From NCBI RefSeq assembly GCF_015244705.1, contig NZ_JABCQF010000002.1:310001-374000 (forward strand): a stretch of 64,000 bases of DNA, read 5' to 3'. Below the pieces are notes generated by a model. That model did no database searches. It saw only the letters and a list, made by a program, of their open reading frames with translations, and had not been told where the DNA came from. The DNA comes from Gluconobacter potus (GTDB taxonomy: Bacteria > Pseudomonadota > Alphaproteobacteria > Acetobacterales > Acetobacteraceae). The position numbers were made by a program, and so were the translations under genes. Below, one piece after another: positions 1 to 11,920 of the stretch; the first letter of the stretch is position 1; every line of letters starts with the position of its first letter.

Positions 1-853
1 TGGTCTGAAGCGTGGTGGTTACGCCGAGCTGGCCCGAGCGTCCGCGTTCCAGACCTTCGAGAAGGTTCGTGGCATCCGAGGCGCGCACGCCAGCGGCCCA
101 GACGCGGAGGCTGGCGGGGATGTGCTCGCCGGATTTGAGGCTGAAACCGGTCTCGTCCGCGCCGACCACCATGGCTTCGGTGCGCACGGAAATTCCGAGC
201 TTTTCGAGCTGCTGCGTGGCAGCGGTGGAGACGGCTTCGGGAAAGGCCGGGAGGATGCGCGGGCCGGTCTCGATCAGGACGGCGTTCAGCAGGGACTTGC
301 GAACGGCCGGTCCCAGACCGCGGGCGTCATCGATGGACTTGCACAGTTCGGCAATCAGCTGGACGCCGGTTGCGCCACCGCCGACGATGCCAACCGAGAG
401 CTTCTCGCCAGCGGCACGGGCCTTCTGCACGGCTTCGCGGAAAGTGGCGAAGAGTGCGTCGGCGTCGTTCAGGCTGTCGATGAACATGCAGTGATCGACG
501 ATGCCGGGAATGCCGAAGTCATTCGCGCGTGAGCCGAGAGCGACCACCAGATAATCGTAAGGCAGTGTCGCGCCGGTATCGAGCGAGACGGTCTTGTTCT
601 CGCGATTGACGGCGACGGGGCTGCCCTGGACGAAGGTGAAGCCGAACTTTGCGGCCGTGTCCTTGAAGGGGATGCAGTTCCCCTGATGCTGCATGGTGCC
701 CGCAGCGAATTCGTGCAGGGCCGGCTTCCAGTAGTGGACGGGGCTGCGATCAACGAGTGTCAGGGAGATGTTCTGGCGACGGCCCAGCGCTGCAGCGGCT
801 TCAAGCCCCCCAACGCCACCGCCAAGAACAAGCACGCGAGCTCCAGCAGACAT
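1..853 (-). CDS. ndh: Type II NADH:quinone oxidoreductase (NDH-2), 3' end cut by window edge
   Basis: This is a single-subunit, non-proton-pumping FAD enzyme that passes electrons from NADH to ubiquinone at the cytoplasmic face of the membrane. The first 284 residues are visible and the gene runs off the left edge. A Rossmann FAD motif (GGGVGGLEA) lies at residues 11-19 and a second GGGATG nucleotide-binding motif near residue 160, the two-domain layout of the NDH-2 family. The ATG at 853 is preceded by a GAGGA ribosome site on the minus strand. In Gluconobacter NDH-2 is the main route for NADH oxidation (family knowledge). The membrane-anchoring C-terminus is outside the window. The product call is secure at family level. 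Confidence 0.9.
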   Translation of the reverse strand, partial: MSAGARVLVLGGGVGGLEAAAALGRRQNISLTLVDRSPVHYWKPALHEFAAGTMQHQGNCIPFKDTAAKFGFTFVQGSPVAVNRENKTVSLDTGATLPYDYLVVALGSRANDFGIPGIVDHCMFIDSLNDADALFATFREAVQKARAAGEKLSVGIVGGGATGVQLIAELCKSIDDARGLGPAVRKSLLNAVLIETGPRILPAFPEAVSTAATQQLEKLGISVRTEAMVVGADETGFSLKSGEHIPASLRVWAAGVRASDATNLLEGLERGRSGQLGVTTTLQT

Positions 854-951
854 GGATTTTTCCTCATATCAAGTGCGAAACGGCACCCGGATTTTGCTAA
901 CGGCAGAGGCGGGGACGCACAAGCCCCGCTCTCGCTGACGTGTTGGGACGG

Positions 952-2187
952 TCAGCTGCGGTAGGAGCCGTTGATGTCGATGTAGCCATGCGTCAGATCG
1001 CAGGTCCAGACGCGGGCCTGTCCGTCGCCCAGGCCGAGATCAACGGCAATTTCGATCTCCTGACCCTTCATGTGGGCGACGACCGGGGCTTCATCGTAAT
1101 TCTCGACGACACCGCCGTCTTTCGCGATCCACGTGCCGCCGATGGCGACGGAGAGGCGGTCGCGGTCTGCGGGTTCACCGCTTTTTCCCACCGCCATGAC
1201 CACGCGGCCCCAGTTGGCGTCCTCGCCCGCAATGGCGGTTTTGACGAGCGGGGAGTTGGCGATGCACAGCGCGATGCGGTGGGCGGAGAGGTTGGAATCC
1301 GCTCCGGTGACGGCGATACGGACAAGCTTTGTCGCACCTTCGCCATCGCGGACCACCATCAGCGCGAGCTCCAGCAGGAGATCGTTCAGCGCAAGGGTAA
1401 ACTCGGCGAGAGCGGGGTCGTTGACGTCGTCGACTTCCGGATTGTCGGCCAGTCCGGTCGCGAAAATCATCAGCATGTCCGAAGTGGACGTGTCCGAATC
1501 GACGGTAATGGAATTGAAGCTCTGGGCGCAGCCGGAGGCCAGCAGGGACTGCAGCACGTTCTGCGGCAGTCTGGCGTCGGTTGCGACATAGGCCAGCATC
1601 GTGGCCATGTCGGGGGCAACCATGCCCGATCCCTTGGCGATGCCCTGGATGCGGACAGGGGTACCGTTGATTTTCACATCGCGACGGGCGGCCTTGGGGA
1701 AGGTGTCCGTCGTCATGATGGCGCGGGCGGCATCGGCCCAGCCGTTCTCTTCCAGTCCGGCCCTAGCGGCGGGAAGGGCGGCGATGATGCGGTCCTGAGG
1801 CAGTTTTTCGCCGATCACGCCCGTGGAAGCGAGAAAGACGTCCTGCGGAGGGCAGTCGAGAAGCTGTGCGGTGGCGTCCGCGCAGTCTTCGCAGGCCTGG
1901 ATTCCGGCGCGGCCGGTAAAGACGTTCGCGTTGCCTGCATTGACGAGCAGGGCGCGGGCATAGGGGGTCGTCAGGGCCTCACGGCACCATAGGACCGGGG
2001 CGCCGGGGCAGGCGTTCTTCGTATAGACGCCCGCGGCGACCGTGCCGGGGACGAATTCCGCGAGCATCAGGTCCGTGCGGCCCTGATAGCGGATGCCCGC
2101 GGCGACGGCGGAAAGCCGCACGCCCGCAATCGTTGCAAGGTCCGGAAGAGGACGCGCGAGCGGAGAGACGGGGAGCGGCTTTGCCAT
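952..2187 (-). CDS. argJ: Bifunctional glutamate N-acetyltransferase / ornithine acetyltransferase ArgJ
   Basis: ArgJ moves the acetyl group from N-acetylornithine to glutamate and, in bifunctional members, also makes N-acetylglutamate from acetyl-CoA, giving the cyclic arginine pathway. The protein has 411 residues, the usual size. The autocleavage region KGSGMVAPDMATMLAY is intact; the Thr of the ATML block becomes the N-terminal nucleophile of the beta chain. I place the start at the ATG at 2187, four bases after the stop of the upstream parvulin gene; a longer reading would overlap that gene. Co-transcription with the parvulin gene is likely from the spacing. A weak GC hairpin at 909-929 follows the stop. 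Confidence 0.95.
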   Translation of the reverse strand: MAKPLPVSPLARPLPDLATIAGVRLSAVAAGIRYQGRTDLMLAEFVPGTVAAGVYTKNACPGAPVLWCREALTTPYARALLVNAGNANVFTGRAGIQACEDCADATAQLLDCPPQDVFLASTGVIGEKLPQDRIIAALPAARAGLEENGWADAARAIMTTDTFPKAARRDVKINGTPVRIQGIAKGSGMVAPDMATMLAYVATDARLPQNVLQSLLASGCAQSFNSITVDSDTSTSDMLMIFATGLADNPEVDDVNDPALAEFTLALNDLLLELALMVVRDGEGATKLVRIAVTGADSNLSAHRIALCIANSPLVKTAIAGEDANWGRVVMAVGKSGEPADRDRLSVAIGGTWIAKDGGVVENYDEAPVVAHMKGQEIEIAVDLGLGDGQARVWTCDLTHGYIDINGSYRS

Positions 2188-2191
2188 GGAC

Positions 2192-3130
2192 TTACTTCTT
2201 TGCAGGTGCGGCAGCCGGAGCTGCATTCGGGATCGCCTTGCCCTGTGCGTCGTAGTGAACGACCTTCACCTGGGATTCAGCGGCCTGAACGATGTCACGC
2301 ACCTTGTCGCGGATCAGCTCCTGACGGACCTGGTCGTGGACCTGGTCGAAGGTCGGGATCGGGGCCGTACGGGTCGCGAGGACCTGGATCACGTGCCAGC
2401 CGTACTGGGTGTGAACCGGGGTCTGGGAGATCGTGTTCGGCTTCATGGCGAAAGCGGCTGCGGAGAAGGCCGGCAGCATGTCGTCCTTCTTGAACCAGCC
2501 GAGATCGCCACCGTTCGCACCAGCGGAACCCTTGTCCTTGGAAAGCTGGGCAGCAAGCTTGCCGAAATCAGCGCCCTTGCCGAGCTGGGCAATGATGTCC
2601 TTGGCCTGTGCTTCGCTGTCCACGAGGATGTGGCGGGCGTGGATCTCTTCTTCCGGCTTCTTGTTCGCGTAATGCGACTGGTAGAAGTCACGCATTGCGG
2701 AATCGGTGACCAGCGGGCCGACTTTCTCTTCGAGATAGGCGTTCTGCAGGGCGTTCGCGGCGGCAGCGTCCATGGCGGCCTTCACGTCCGGCTTACGGCT
2801 CAGGCCTTCCTTGTCAGCAGCGATCTGGACGGCCTTCTGGTCAACGAGCTGGTTGACGATCAGGGGAACCAGGACGGACGGCTGGATCTGGCGGGCCTGC
2901 GGCGGGAGGTTGCCCGCTGCGCGCTGCACGTCGCCCAGCGTGATCTTCGCACCGTTGACGGTGGCGATTAGCATGTCGGGGTTGGGGGCAGCGGCCGGAG
3001 CACCGGTCGGGGCAGCTGCGGGCGCTGCGGCGGCAGGGGCTGCCGCAGGAGCGGCGAAAGCCGTCGATGCTGCGACCGACGTGCCGGCCAGAAGGGCGGC
3101 GAGAGCGAAAGTGGAGCGGGAAAGCCGCAT
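2192..3130 (-). CDS. Exported parvulin-type peptidyl-prolyl cis-trans isomerase (PpiC/SurA-like)
   Basis: This is a 312-residue periplasmic foldase. The N-terminus is a typical signal peptide ending near AFA at residues 24-26, followed by a very Ala/Pro-rich linker to about residue 50. A SurA-like N-terminal helical domain follows. The parvulin rotamase domain spans about residues 160-265, with the markers HARHILV, GDLGWF and the YGWHVIQV block. The C-terminus is again Ala/Pro-rich and ends in two Lys. The ATG at 3130 is chosen because the signal peptide starts there; a longer in-frame extension is not supported. It likely assists outer-membrane protein folding. It leads the argJ unit and is divergent from secA. 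Confidence 0.88.
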   Translation of the reverse strand: MRLSRSTFALAALLAGTSVAASTAFAAPAAAPAAAAPAAAPTGAPAAAPNPDMLIATVNGAKITLGDVQRAAGNLPPQARQIQPSVLVPLIVNQLVDQKAVQIAADKEGLSRKPDVKAAMDAAAANALQNAYLEEKVGPLVTDSAMRDFYQSHYANKKPEEEIHARHILVDSEAQAKDIIAQLGKGADFGKLAAQLSKDKGSAGANGGDLGWFKKDDMLPAFSAAAFAMKPNTISQTPVHTQYGWHVIQVLATRTAPIPTFDQVHDQVRQELIRDKVRDIVQAAESQVKVVHYDAQGKAIPNAAPAAAPAKK

Positions 3131-3455
3131 GTGGGGACTACCTCGGATGTAACCTGGAAAAAGGATGGCCTGCACCATGACAAAGGCTGGTCCGCCCTGC
3201 AAGGGTGCGGTCCGTTACCATTCCTTCACGCACCCTGCAGGCGGGTGTCGCGCGAGGCGTGTGGTCGGTCGGGGATGTGACCCTGTGATGACAATGGGAA
3301 CATTTCATCGGGGTTCTGGACGGGCTCTCCATTGACCCTTTGCGGCCCGGGTCCTATCTCCAGCAGACGTGAAAATCCTGACGGCACGGTGTGGCGGGTC
3401 TTTCCGGTAGTGGAAAGAGCTGGCGCTTCGGGCCTTCGGCATCTCAAGGTTCAGC
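3131..3455. other. Divergent intergenic region between the parvulin gene and secA
   Basis: I see no credible gene in these 325 bases. The secA-proximal part holds a good sigma-70-type promoter (listed separately). The parvulin-proximal part holds an inverted repeat with 8-bp arms at 3202-3209 and 3229-3236, overlapping two direct copies of CCCTGCA at 3195-3201 and 3233-3239. That could be an operator or an mRNA leader hairpin for the minus-strand unit. Confidence 0.5.
3332..3360 (+). promoter_or_regulatory. Putative sigma-70-type promoter of secA
   Basis: TTGACC at 3332-3337 is followed after 17 bases by TATCTC at 3355-3360, five of six and four of six matches to the -35 and -10 consensus with ideal spacing. 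It lies about 95 bases before the secA start. The assignment is by inspection only. Confidence 0.45.
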
Positions 3456-6221
<2,766 letters not shown>

Positions 6222-6255
6222 GCCTCTGACACGCAGATAGAGGAAGGAGCGACCG

Positions 6256-7005
6256 ATGGCCGGTCATTCACAGTTCAAGAACATCATGCACCGCAAGGGT
6301 GCGCAGGATGCCAAGCGCGCCAAGCAGTTCGCCAAGGTCCTGCGGGAGATCACGGTTGCGACACGGTCGGGTCTTCCGGATCCGGCGTCCAACCCGCGTC
6401 TGCGTGCGGCGATTTCCATGGCGCGTGAAGTCAACATGCCCAAGGACAATGTCGAGCGCGCCATCAAGAAGGCGTCCGGTGCTGCGGGTGGCGACGACTA
6501 TGTGGAAGTGCGTTACGAGGGCTATGGCCCGGCCGGTGTTGCGCTGATCGTCGAAGGTCTGACGGACAACCGCAACCGGACGGCGGGTGAAGTCCGCGCG
6601 GCGTTCTCCAAGCATGGCGGATCGCTGGGCGAGACGAACTCGGTGTCGTTCATGTTCCAGCGCCTGGGCGTGATCAGCTACCCGCTGGATGTGGCCTCCG
6701 AAGACGAAATGCTGGAAGCCGCCATCGAGGCCGGTGCAGACAATGCCGAGACGACCGAAGAAGGCCATGAAGTGACCTGCGCGATGGAGAATTTCTTCGC
6801 CGTGCGTGATGCGCTTGAGAGCCGTTTCGGTGAGCCGCAGTCGGCCAAGCTCGACTGGCGTCCGGAAAACAGCGTGACGCTGGACGAGGACAAGGCGCGT
6901 TCGGTCATGAAGCTGATCGACGTGCTGGAAGACAGCGACGATATCCAGGCTGTCTATGCGAACTTCGATATTCCCGACGACGTGGCTGAGGCGCTGGCTG
7001 CTTGA
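6256..7005 (+). CDS. yebC: YebC/PmpR family protein
   Basis: This 249-residue protein belongs to the TACO1/YebC family. The N-terminal block [14 protein letters not shown] and the acidic central domain ([17 protein letters not shown]) are diagnostic. Family members have been described as DNA-binding regulators and, more recently, as ribosome-associated factors that help translate proline stretches; which role applies here cannot be read from sequence. The neighbouring tolA homologue has long proline runs, so the translational role would fit (inference). A strong AGGAAGGAG ribosome site precedes the ATG. Its stop overlaps the ruvC start, and yebC-ruvC linkage is common in bacteria. Confidence 0.93.
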   Translation: MAGHSQFKNIMHRKGAQDAKRAKQFAKVLREITVATRSGLPDPASNPRLRAAISMAREVNMPKDNVERAIKKASGAAGGDDYVEVRYEGYGPAGVALIVEGLTDNRNRTAGEVRAAFSKHGGSLGETNSVSFMFQRLGVISYPLDVASEDEMLEAAIEAGADNAETTEEGHEVTCAMENFFAVRDALESRFGEPQSAKLDWRPENSVTLDEDKARSVMKLIDVLEDSDDIQAVYANFDIPDDVAEALAA

Positions 7006-7508
7006 TCCGTCTGATGGGCATTGACCCCGGCCTGCGTTTCATGGGCTGGGGCATCATCGACGTGGACGGCAATCATCTCAAGCATGTGGCTTCGGGTGTG
7101 ATCGGGACCGATGGGTCCGAATCCGTGCCGCTGCGTCTGTGTGAACTTCACGGCGCGCTGAAAAAGCTGATCCGTGAATATGCGCCGGCCGAGGCGGCTG
7201 TTGAGGAGACTTATGTCAACCGCAACGGCTCCTCGACGCTCAAGCTCGGCTATGCGCGTGGGGTGGCTCTGCTGACGCCCGCCTATGAAGGGCTGCCGGT
7301 TGCGGAATATGGGGCGATGACGGTCAAGAAATCCGTGGTCGGGACCGGGTCTGCGAGCAAGGAACAGGTGACGATGATGGTGAAGCGCCTTCTGCCGGGG
7401 GCGGAGATCCGCAAGGCTGACGCGTCCGATGCGCTGGCCGTTGCGATCTGTCATGCCCATCACCGTGCAAGTGCCGCGCATGTCGTGGCTGGAAAGCGCA
7501 TGGCATGA
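7002..7508 (+). CDS. ruvC: Holliday junction endodeoxyribonuclease RuvC
   Basis: RuvC is a dimeric resolvase that cuts four-way junctions placed by RuvAB. All four metal-binding acids are present: Asp8 in GIDPG, Glu69 in AVEET, and Asp140 and Asp143 in the DASDALAVA helix. The 168-residue length is normal. The likely start is TTG at 7002, overlapping the yebC stop; the ATG at 7014 would remove the first beta strand almost up to the catalytic Asp and is less likely. The gene overlaps ruvA by four bases (ATGA), indicating translational coupling. Confidence 0.93.
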   Translation: MIRLMGIDPGLRFMGWGIIDVDGNHLKHVASGVIGTDGSESVPLRLCELHGALKKLIREYAPAEAAVEETYVNRNGSSTLKLGYARGVALLTPAYEGLPVAEYGAMTVKKSVVGTGSASKEQVTMMVKRLLPGAEIRKADASDALAVAICHAHHRASAAHVVAGKRMA

Positions 7509-8107
7509 TCGGGCAGCTCACCGGACTTGTCGGGCAGATCGAAGGCGAACGCTGCATCGTGGACGTCAATGGTGTGGGGTATGTGGTCTCGGCCTCGACC
7601 CGCACGCTCGGGGCACTGCCGCAGCCGCCGTCTGTGGCGCGCGTCCTGATCGAGACGATCGTGCGCGAGGATGCGATCCAGCTTTTCGGTTTTGCGACGA
7701 CGGATGAGCGGGACTGGTTCCGGCTGCTGACGACCGTGCAGGGGGTGGGTGCGAAAGTGGCGCTGGCGATCCTGTCGGCGAACAGTCCGGGCGAGATCCT
7801 GCTGGCGATCAATGCCGGGGACAAGGGCTCGCTGACCCGTGCGGCCGGTGTCGGGCCGCGTCTGGCGGACCGGATCCTGAGCGAGCTGCGCAACAAGGTT
7901 GCGAAAATGCCGGGCGGGGGCGGGACCGTGTCCGCGCCGGGGATCGTCTCGGGGCCGAGTGTCGAGAATGATGCGCTGCTGGCGCTGGCGGGGCTTGGGT
8001 TCCGTCGGGCCGAGGCCTGGCCTGTTCTGAGCAGGGTGCTGGCCGAGAACGAGAATGCGACGCTTGATCTGGCGATCCGGCTGAGCCTGAAGGATCTCGC
8101 GCGATGA
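7505..8107 (+). CDS. ruvA: Holliday junction branch migration complex subunit RuvA
   Basis: RuvA forms the tetrameric platform that binds the junction and loads the RuvB motors. The 200-residue protein has the N-terminal OB fold ([10 protein letters not shown]), two helix-hairpin-helix segments near residues 70-130 ([17 protein letters not shown] and [14 protein letters not shown]), and the flexible C-terminal domain III that contacts RuvB. It overlaps ruvC and ruvB by ATGA on both sides, so the three proteins are translated as a coupled ruvCAB set. Confidence 0.95.
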   Translation: MIGQLTGLVGQIEGERCIVDVNGVGYVVSASTRTLGALPQPPSVARVLIETIVREDAIQLFGFATTDERDWFRLLTTVQGVGAKVALAILSANSPGEILLAINAGDKGSLTRAAGVGPRLADRILSELRNKVAKMPGGGGTVSAPGIVSGPSVENDALLALAGLGFRRAEAWPVLSRVLAENENATLDLAIRLSLKDLAR

Positions 8108-9153
8108 GCGACGACTACCGCGAAACCGATCCGGCCCGTCAGCCCGAGGATACGGGCGAGGGCAGCCTGCGGCCTGAAACGCTTGCGGACTTTACGGGCC
8201 AGAAGGCCAGCCGTGAAAATCTGGCGATTTTCATTGAAGCCGCCCGGGCTCGGAATGAGGCGCTGGACCATGTTCTGCTGCATGGACCGCCGGGTCTGGG
8301 CAAGACGACGCTGGCGCAGATCGTGGCGCGTGAACTGGGTGTGGGGTTTCGGGCGACGTCCGGGCCGGTGATCCAGCGTGCAGGCGATCTGGCGGCGATC
8401 CTGACAAATCTCCAGCCGCGTGACGTGCTGTTCATTGACGAAATCCACCGTCTCCAGCCGGCGATCGAGGAAGTGCTCTATCCGGCGATGGAGGACTTCC
8501 AGCTTGATCTGATCATCGGCGAGGGGCCGGCTGCGCGGTCTGTGCGGATCGATCTGGCGCCGTTTACGCTTGTGGCTGCGACCACGCGGGCCGGTCTGCT
8601 GGCGACGCCTCTGCGGGACCGGTTCGGGATTCCGCTGCGGCTGGTGTTCTATACGCCGGAAGAACTGCGGGCGATTGTCTCGCGCGGGGCTCTGAAGCTC
8701 GGGATGCGGCTGACGGATGACGGGGCGGAAGAAATTGCCCGCCGGTCCCGTGGGACGCCGCGTATTGCAGGGCGTCTGCTGCGCCGGGTGCGGGATTTCG
8801 CGCTGGTGTCGAAGCATGCGGTCGTGGACCGGGCGCTGGCAGATGCGGCTCTGGGGCGGCTTGAGGTTGACGAGCGCGGGCTGGATGCGATGGACCGGCG
8901 CTATCTCAAGCGGATTGCCGAGCATCATCATGGCGGGCCGGTCGGTGTGGAAACGCTGGCGGCGGGGCTTGCCGAAGCGCGCGATACGCTGGAAGACGTG
9001 ATCGAGCCCTACCTGATCCAGGAAGGGCTGGTTTTAAGAACGGCCCGCGGGCGGATGCTGGGTGAGGCGGGATGGCGTCATCTCGGCCTGACGCCGCCGG
9101 CGAGCCAGGTGGATCTGCTCTCCTCGCTGGAGCAGGACGATTCCGCGCCCTGA
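8104..9153 (+). CDS. ruvB: Holliday junction branch migration helicase RuvB
   Basis: RuvB is the AAA+ hexameric motor of the RuvABC resolvasome. The 349-residue protein has Walker [10 protein letters not shown] at 61-69, Walker B with Asp112-Glu113 in LFIDEIH, a sensor 1 block (LVAATTRAG), the arginine-finger region (LRDRFG) and the C-terminal winged helix. It starts at an ATG overlapping the ruvA stop. A short 52-base gap follows before ybgC. Confidence 0.97.
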   Translation: MSDDYRETDPARQPEDTGEGSLRPETLADFTGQKASRENLAIFIEAARARNEALDHVLLHGPPGLGKTTLAQIVARELGVGFRATSGPVIQRAGDLAAILTNLQPRDVLFIDEIHRLQPAIEEVLYPAMEDFQLDLIIGEGPAARSVRIDLAPFTLVAATTRAGLLATPLRDRFGIPLRLVFYTPEELRAIVSRGALKLGMRLTDDGAEEIARRSRGTPRIAGRLLRRVRDFALVSKHAVVDRALADAALGRLEVDERGLDAMDRRYLKRIAEHHHGGPVGVETLAAGLAEARDTLEDVIEPYLIQEGLVLRTARGRMLGEAGWRHLGLTPPASQVDLLSSLEQDDSAP

Positions 9154-9205
9154 AAGGCCCTGAACACGGTTCGGGGTATGGGCGCACCATGACTGGAGAA
9201 ACAGT

Positions 9206-9631
9206 ATGGCCACGCACAAGATCAGGTTCCGGGTTTATTACGAAGACACGGATGCGGGCGGTATCGTCTATCACGCGCGCTATCTGGGCTTTGCCGAGCG
9301 TGCGCGGAGCGAGGCGATGCGGGATGCGGATGCGTCCGTGACCGAGCTTCTAAACGATTTCGGACTGGTCTTCGTCGTGCGTCAGGCCGCACTCCGCTAC
9401 CGCTCGCCGCTCCGACTCGATGACGAGATGGAAATCGAGACGGCGCTGGAGGCCATGACTCCGACGCGGCTGAAACTTTGTCAGACGGTCCGGAATTATT
9501 CCGGGGGTGGCGAAACGGCTACGGTTATCGACGTTGAACTGGCCTGTCTGAATGCTGCTGACATGAAACCTGCCAAAATTCCGCCTCGGTGGCGTGATGC
9601 AGTAAGAAAACTGGAGGCAGGAGAGGTCTGA
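9206..9631 (+). CDS. ybgC: Tol-Pal-associated acyl-CoA thioesterase YbgC
   Basis: This is a hot-dog-fold thioesterase of 141 residues. The 4-hydroxybenzoyl-CoA thioesterase signature YYEDTDAGGIVYHARYLGF is at residues 11-29, with catalytic Asp16 and the adjacent His23. YbgC is the conserved first gene of tol-pal clusters and is thought to act on acyl-CoA or acyl-ACP in phospholipid metabolism at the membrane (family knowledge). A GGAGAA ribosome site precedes the ATG. The gene lies just upstream of tolQ, as expected. Confidence 0.92.
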   Translation: MATHKIRFRVYYEDTDAGGIVYHARYLGFAERARSEAMRDADASVTELLNDFGLVFVVRQAALRYRSPLRLDDEMEIETALEAMTPTRLKLCQTVRNYSGGGETATVIDVELACLNAADMKPAKIPPRWRDAVRKLEAGEV

Positions 9632-9708
9632 CCCACTTTCCTGTTTCGTCATGAAGTGCAATGGAGAGTCCTGACCCGCAAGGGACAGGATCTGTACAGG
9701 AGAGAACA

Positions 9709-10452
9709 GTGGATCATGAGGTAAGTTCGAGTGCGCTTGGGGCGGTCGGTGCGGCCGGTCTTTCGCCTCTGGACCTGTTCCTGCACGCCTCCATCGTTGT
9801 AAAGCTGGTGATGCTGGGTCTGCTGCTGTGCAGCGCCGGCGTATGGGCGATCATTGCGGAAAAAATCATTCTCATCCGTCGCGTCAACCGTGAGGCGACC
9901 GAGTTCGAGGACCGTTTCTGGTCGGGCGGATCGCTCGACGATCTTTACGAATCCGATGGAGCGCGTCCGACGCATCCGATGGCGGCCGTATTCGGTGCTG
10001 CCATGGGTGAGTGGCGCCGTTCTGCACGGATTGGCGGGATCGACCTGTCGCGGGGTGGCGTGCGTGAGCGCGTGGACCGCGCGATCGACATCACCATCAT
10101 GCGTGAGAACGACCGTCTGACGCGCCGTCTGATCTTCCTTGCGACGATCGGCCCGGTGGCACCGTTCGTCGGTCTGTTCGGAACGGTCTGGGGCATCATG
10201 CATTCCTTCGCGTCCATCGCGCAGATGCACAACACGAACCTTTCGGTCGTGGCGCCTGGTATTTCCGAAGCCCTGTTCGCTACGGCGATCGGCCTCGTGA
10301 CGGCCATTCCGGCCTATATCTCCTATAACGGTCTGAGCAATTCCTTCGAGAAGTTCGCGGATCGCATGGAAGCTTTCGGCACCGAGTTCGCGGCCATCCT
10401 GTCGCGTCAGTCCGAGGAACGTGCGGACGATACGACCGGCGGGAAGGCCTGA
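9709..10452 (+). CDS. tolQ: Tol-Pal system proton channel subunit TolQ
   Basis: TolQ (MotA/TolQ/ExbB family) forms, with TolR, the inner-membrane proton channel that energises TolA. I favour the GTG start at 9709 (247 residues) because an AGGAGAG ribosome site ends six bases before it; an ATG 48 bases upstream at 9661 has no good site. Three membrane segments are visible: near residues 20-45 ([20 protein letters not shown]), near 140-165 ([20 protein letters not shown]) and near 185-210. The conserved [13 protein letters not shown] block confirms the family. tolR follows after three bases. Confidence 0.94.
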   Translation: MDHEVSSSALGAVGAAGLSPLDLFLHASIVVKLVMLGLLLCSAGVWAIIAEKIILIRRVNREATEFEDRFWSGGSLDDLYESDGARPTHPMAAVFGAAMGEWRRSARIGGIDLSRGGVRERVDRAIDITIMRENDRLTRRLIFLATIGPVAPFVGLFGTVWGIMHSFASIAQMHNTNLSVVAPGISEALFATAIGLVTAIPAYISYNGLSNSFEKFADRMEAFGTEFAAILSRQSEERADDTTGGKA

Positions 10453-10455
10453 ACC

Positions 10456-10896
<441 letters not shown>

Positions 10897-10908
10897 GAGG
10901 CCGCTGCC

Positions 10909-11904
10909 GTGGTGCGTCCACGCCGCTCTGACAACAGGCGCTTTCGTCATGCGCTTTACGGATCAGCCGCCGTTCACCTGGGGCTGATCGCGTATCTGCT
11001 TGTGCAGATCCCCCCTGAAAAACCACCCGAGCCGCCTGAGCCCCCCACGGTTCAGATGGAGTTCGAGCAGGCAGGACCGCCGACCCATCCGGTCAAGGGC
11101 GATCATCCGGCGCCTGCGCCCGCTCCGGCCCCCGCACCTGTAAAGAACGAGGCGCCTCCTGCACCGACGCCGCCGTTGAAGGCGCCGACGGAAGAGCCGC
11201 CTCCGCCACCACCACCGCCTCAGCCCGTGCCGCCTCCGCCGGAGACGCCGCCGCAGAAGCTGCCGGACATCAAGCTGCCGCCGAAGATGACGGACGAGTC
11301 GCCCGAGCCTGTGCCAGCGTCGCCGCCTAAACCGTCACCGCCGTCGAAATCGACGATGGTTGCACCACCGAGCCCGCAGACGCAGAAGGCCGACAAGCTG
11401 CCGGATATGCCGAAATTCTCGCATATGACGCAGCCGAACGCGGCCAAGAAGACGGAGGCGGACAGTCATTCGCTTCTGGCGACGCTGGATAATTTCCGGG
11501 CAGACCAGAAGCAGACCCACGCGCCGACCGCGAAAGCCAATCCGCCGCAGGGTGGTGCGCCGAACGGGGGCGGGGTGCCGAATGGTGACATCACCAAGTC
11601 CCTGTCCATGGCGGATCAGAAGGCCATCGGTGGGTCCGTGCGCCGCTGTTATACCGAGGACACCGAAGCGCGGAACTATGCGAGCTTTGTCGCGCATATG
11701 GTTGTGACCGTTGATGCGACCGGCGAGGCCCGCATTGTCAAATTTGCGCCTGATACGGCTGCGAAGATGGCGTCTGACCCGTCCTATCGCGTTCTGGCGG
11801 AGCGGGCGCGGGATGCGGTGCTGAGCCCCACCTGTGCCCATTTGCCCATTCCCTCCAAGATGCTTGGTCAGACGCATGAACTGCGTTTTGTCTTCAGGCC
11901 GTAA
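10909..11904 (+). CDS. tolA: Tol-Pal system energy-transducing protein TolA
   Basis: TolA links the TolQR motor in the inner membrane to Pal and TolB at the outer membrane. The 331-residue protein has an N-terminal membrane helix (about 13-32, LYGSAAVHLGLIAYLLV). A long periplasmic spacer follows that is unusually proline-rich, with repeated PAPAPAPAP and PPPPPPP runs, rather than the Ala/Lys/Glu helix of the E. coli protein. The C-terminal domain (about 230-331) has two Cys (RRCYTED and SPTCAHL) that could form a disulfide, as in the TonB/TolA C-terminal fold. The start is GTG at 10909. The identity rests on position plus architecture. Confidence 0.85.
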   Translation: MVRPRRSDNRRFRHALYGSAAVHLGLIAYLLVQIPPEKPPEPPEPPTVQMEFEQAGPPTHPVKGDHPAPAPAPAPAPVKNEAPPAPTPPLKAPTEEPPPPPPPPQPVPPPPETPPQKLPDIKLPPKMTDESPEPVPASPPKPSPPSKSTMVAPPSPQTQKADKLPDMPKFSHMTQPNAAKKTEADSHSLLATLDNFRADQKQTHAPTAKANPPQGGAPNGGGVPNGDITKSLSMADQKAIGGSVRRCYTEDTEARNYASFVAHMVVTVDATGEARIVKFAPDTAAKMASDPSYRVLAERARDAVLSPTCAHLPIPSKMLGQTHELRFVFRP

Positions 11905-11920
11905 TCCACGAGGAAGTCTC

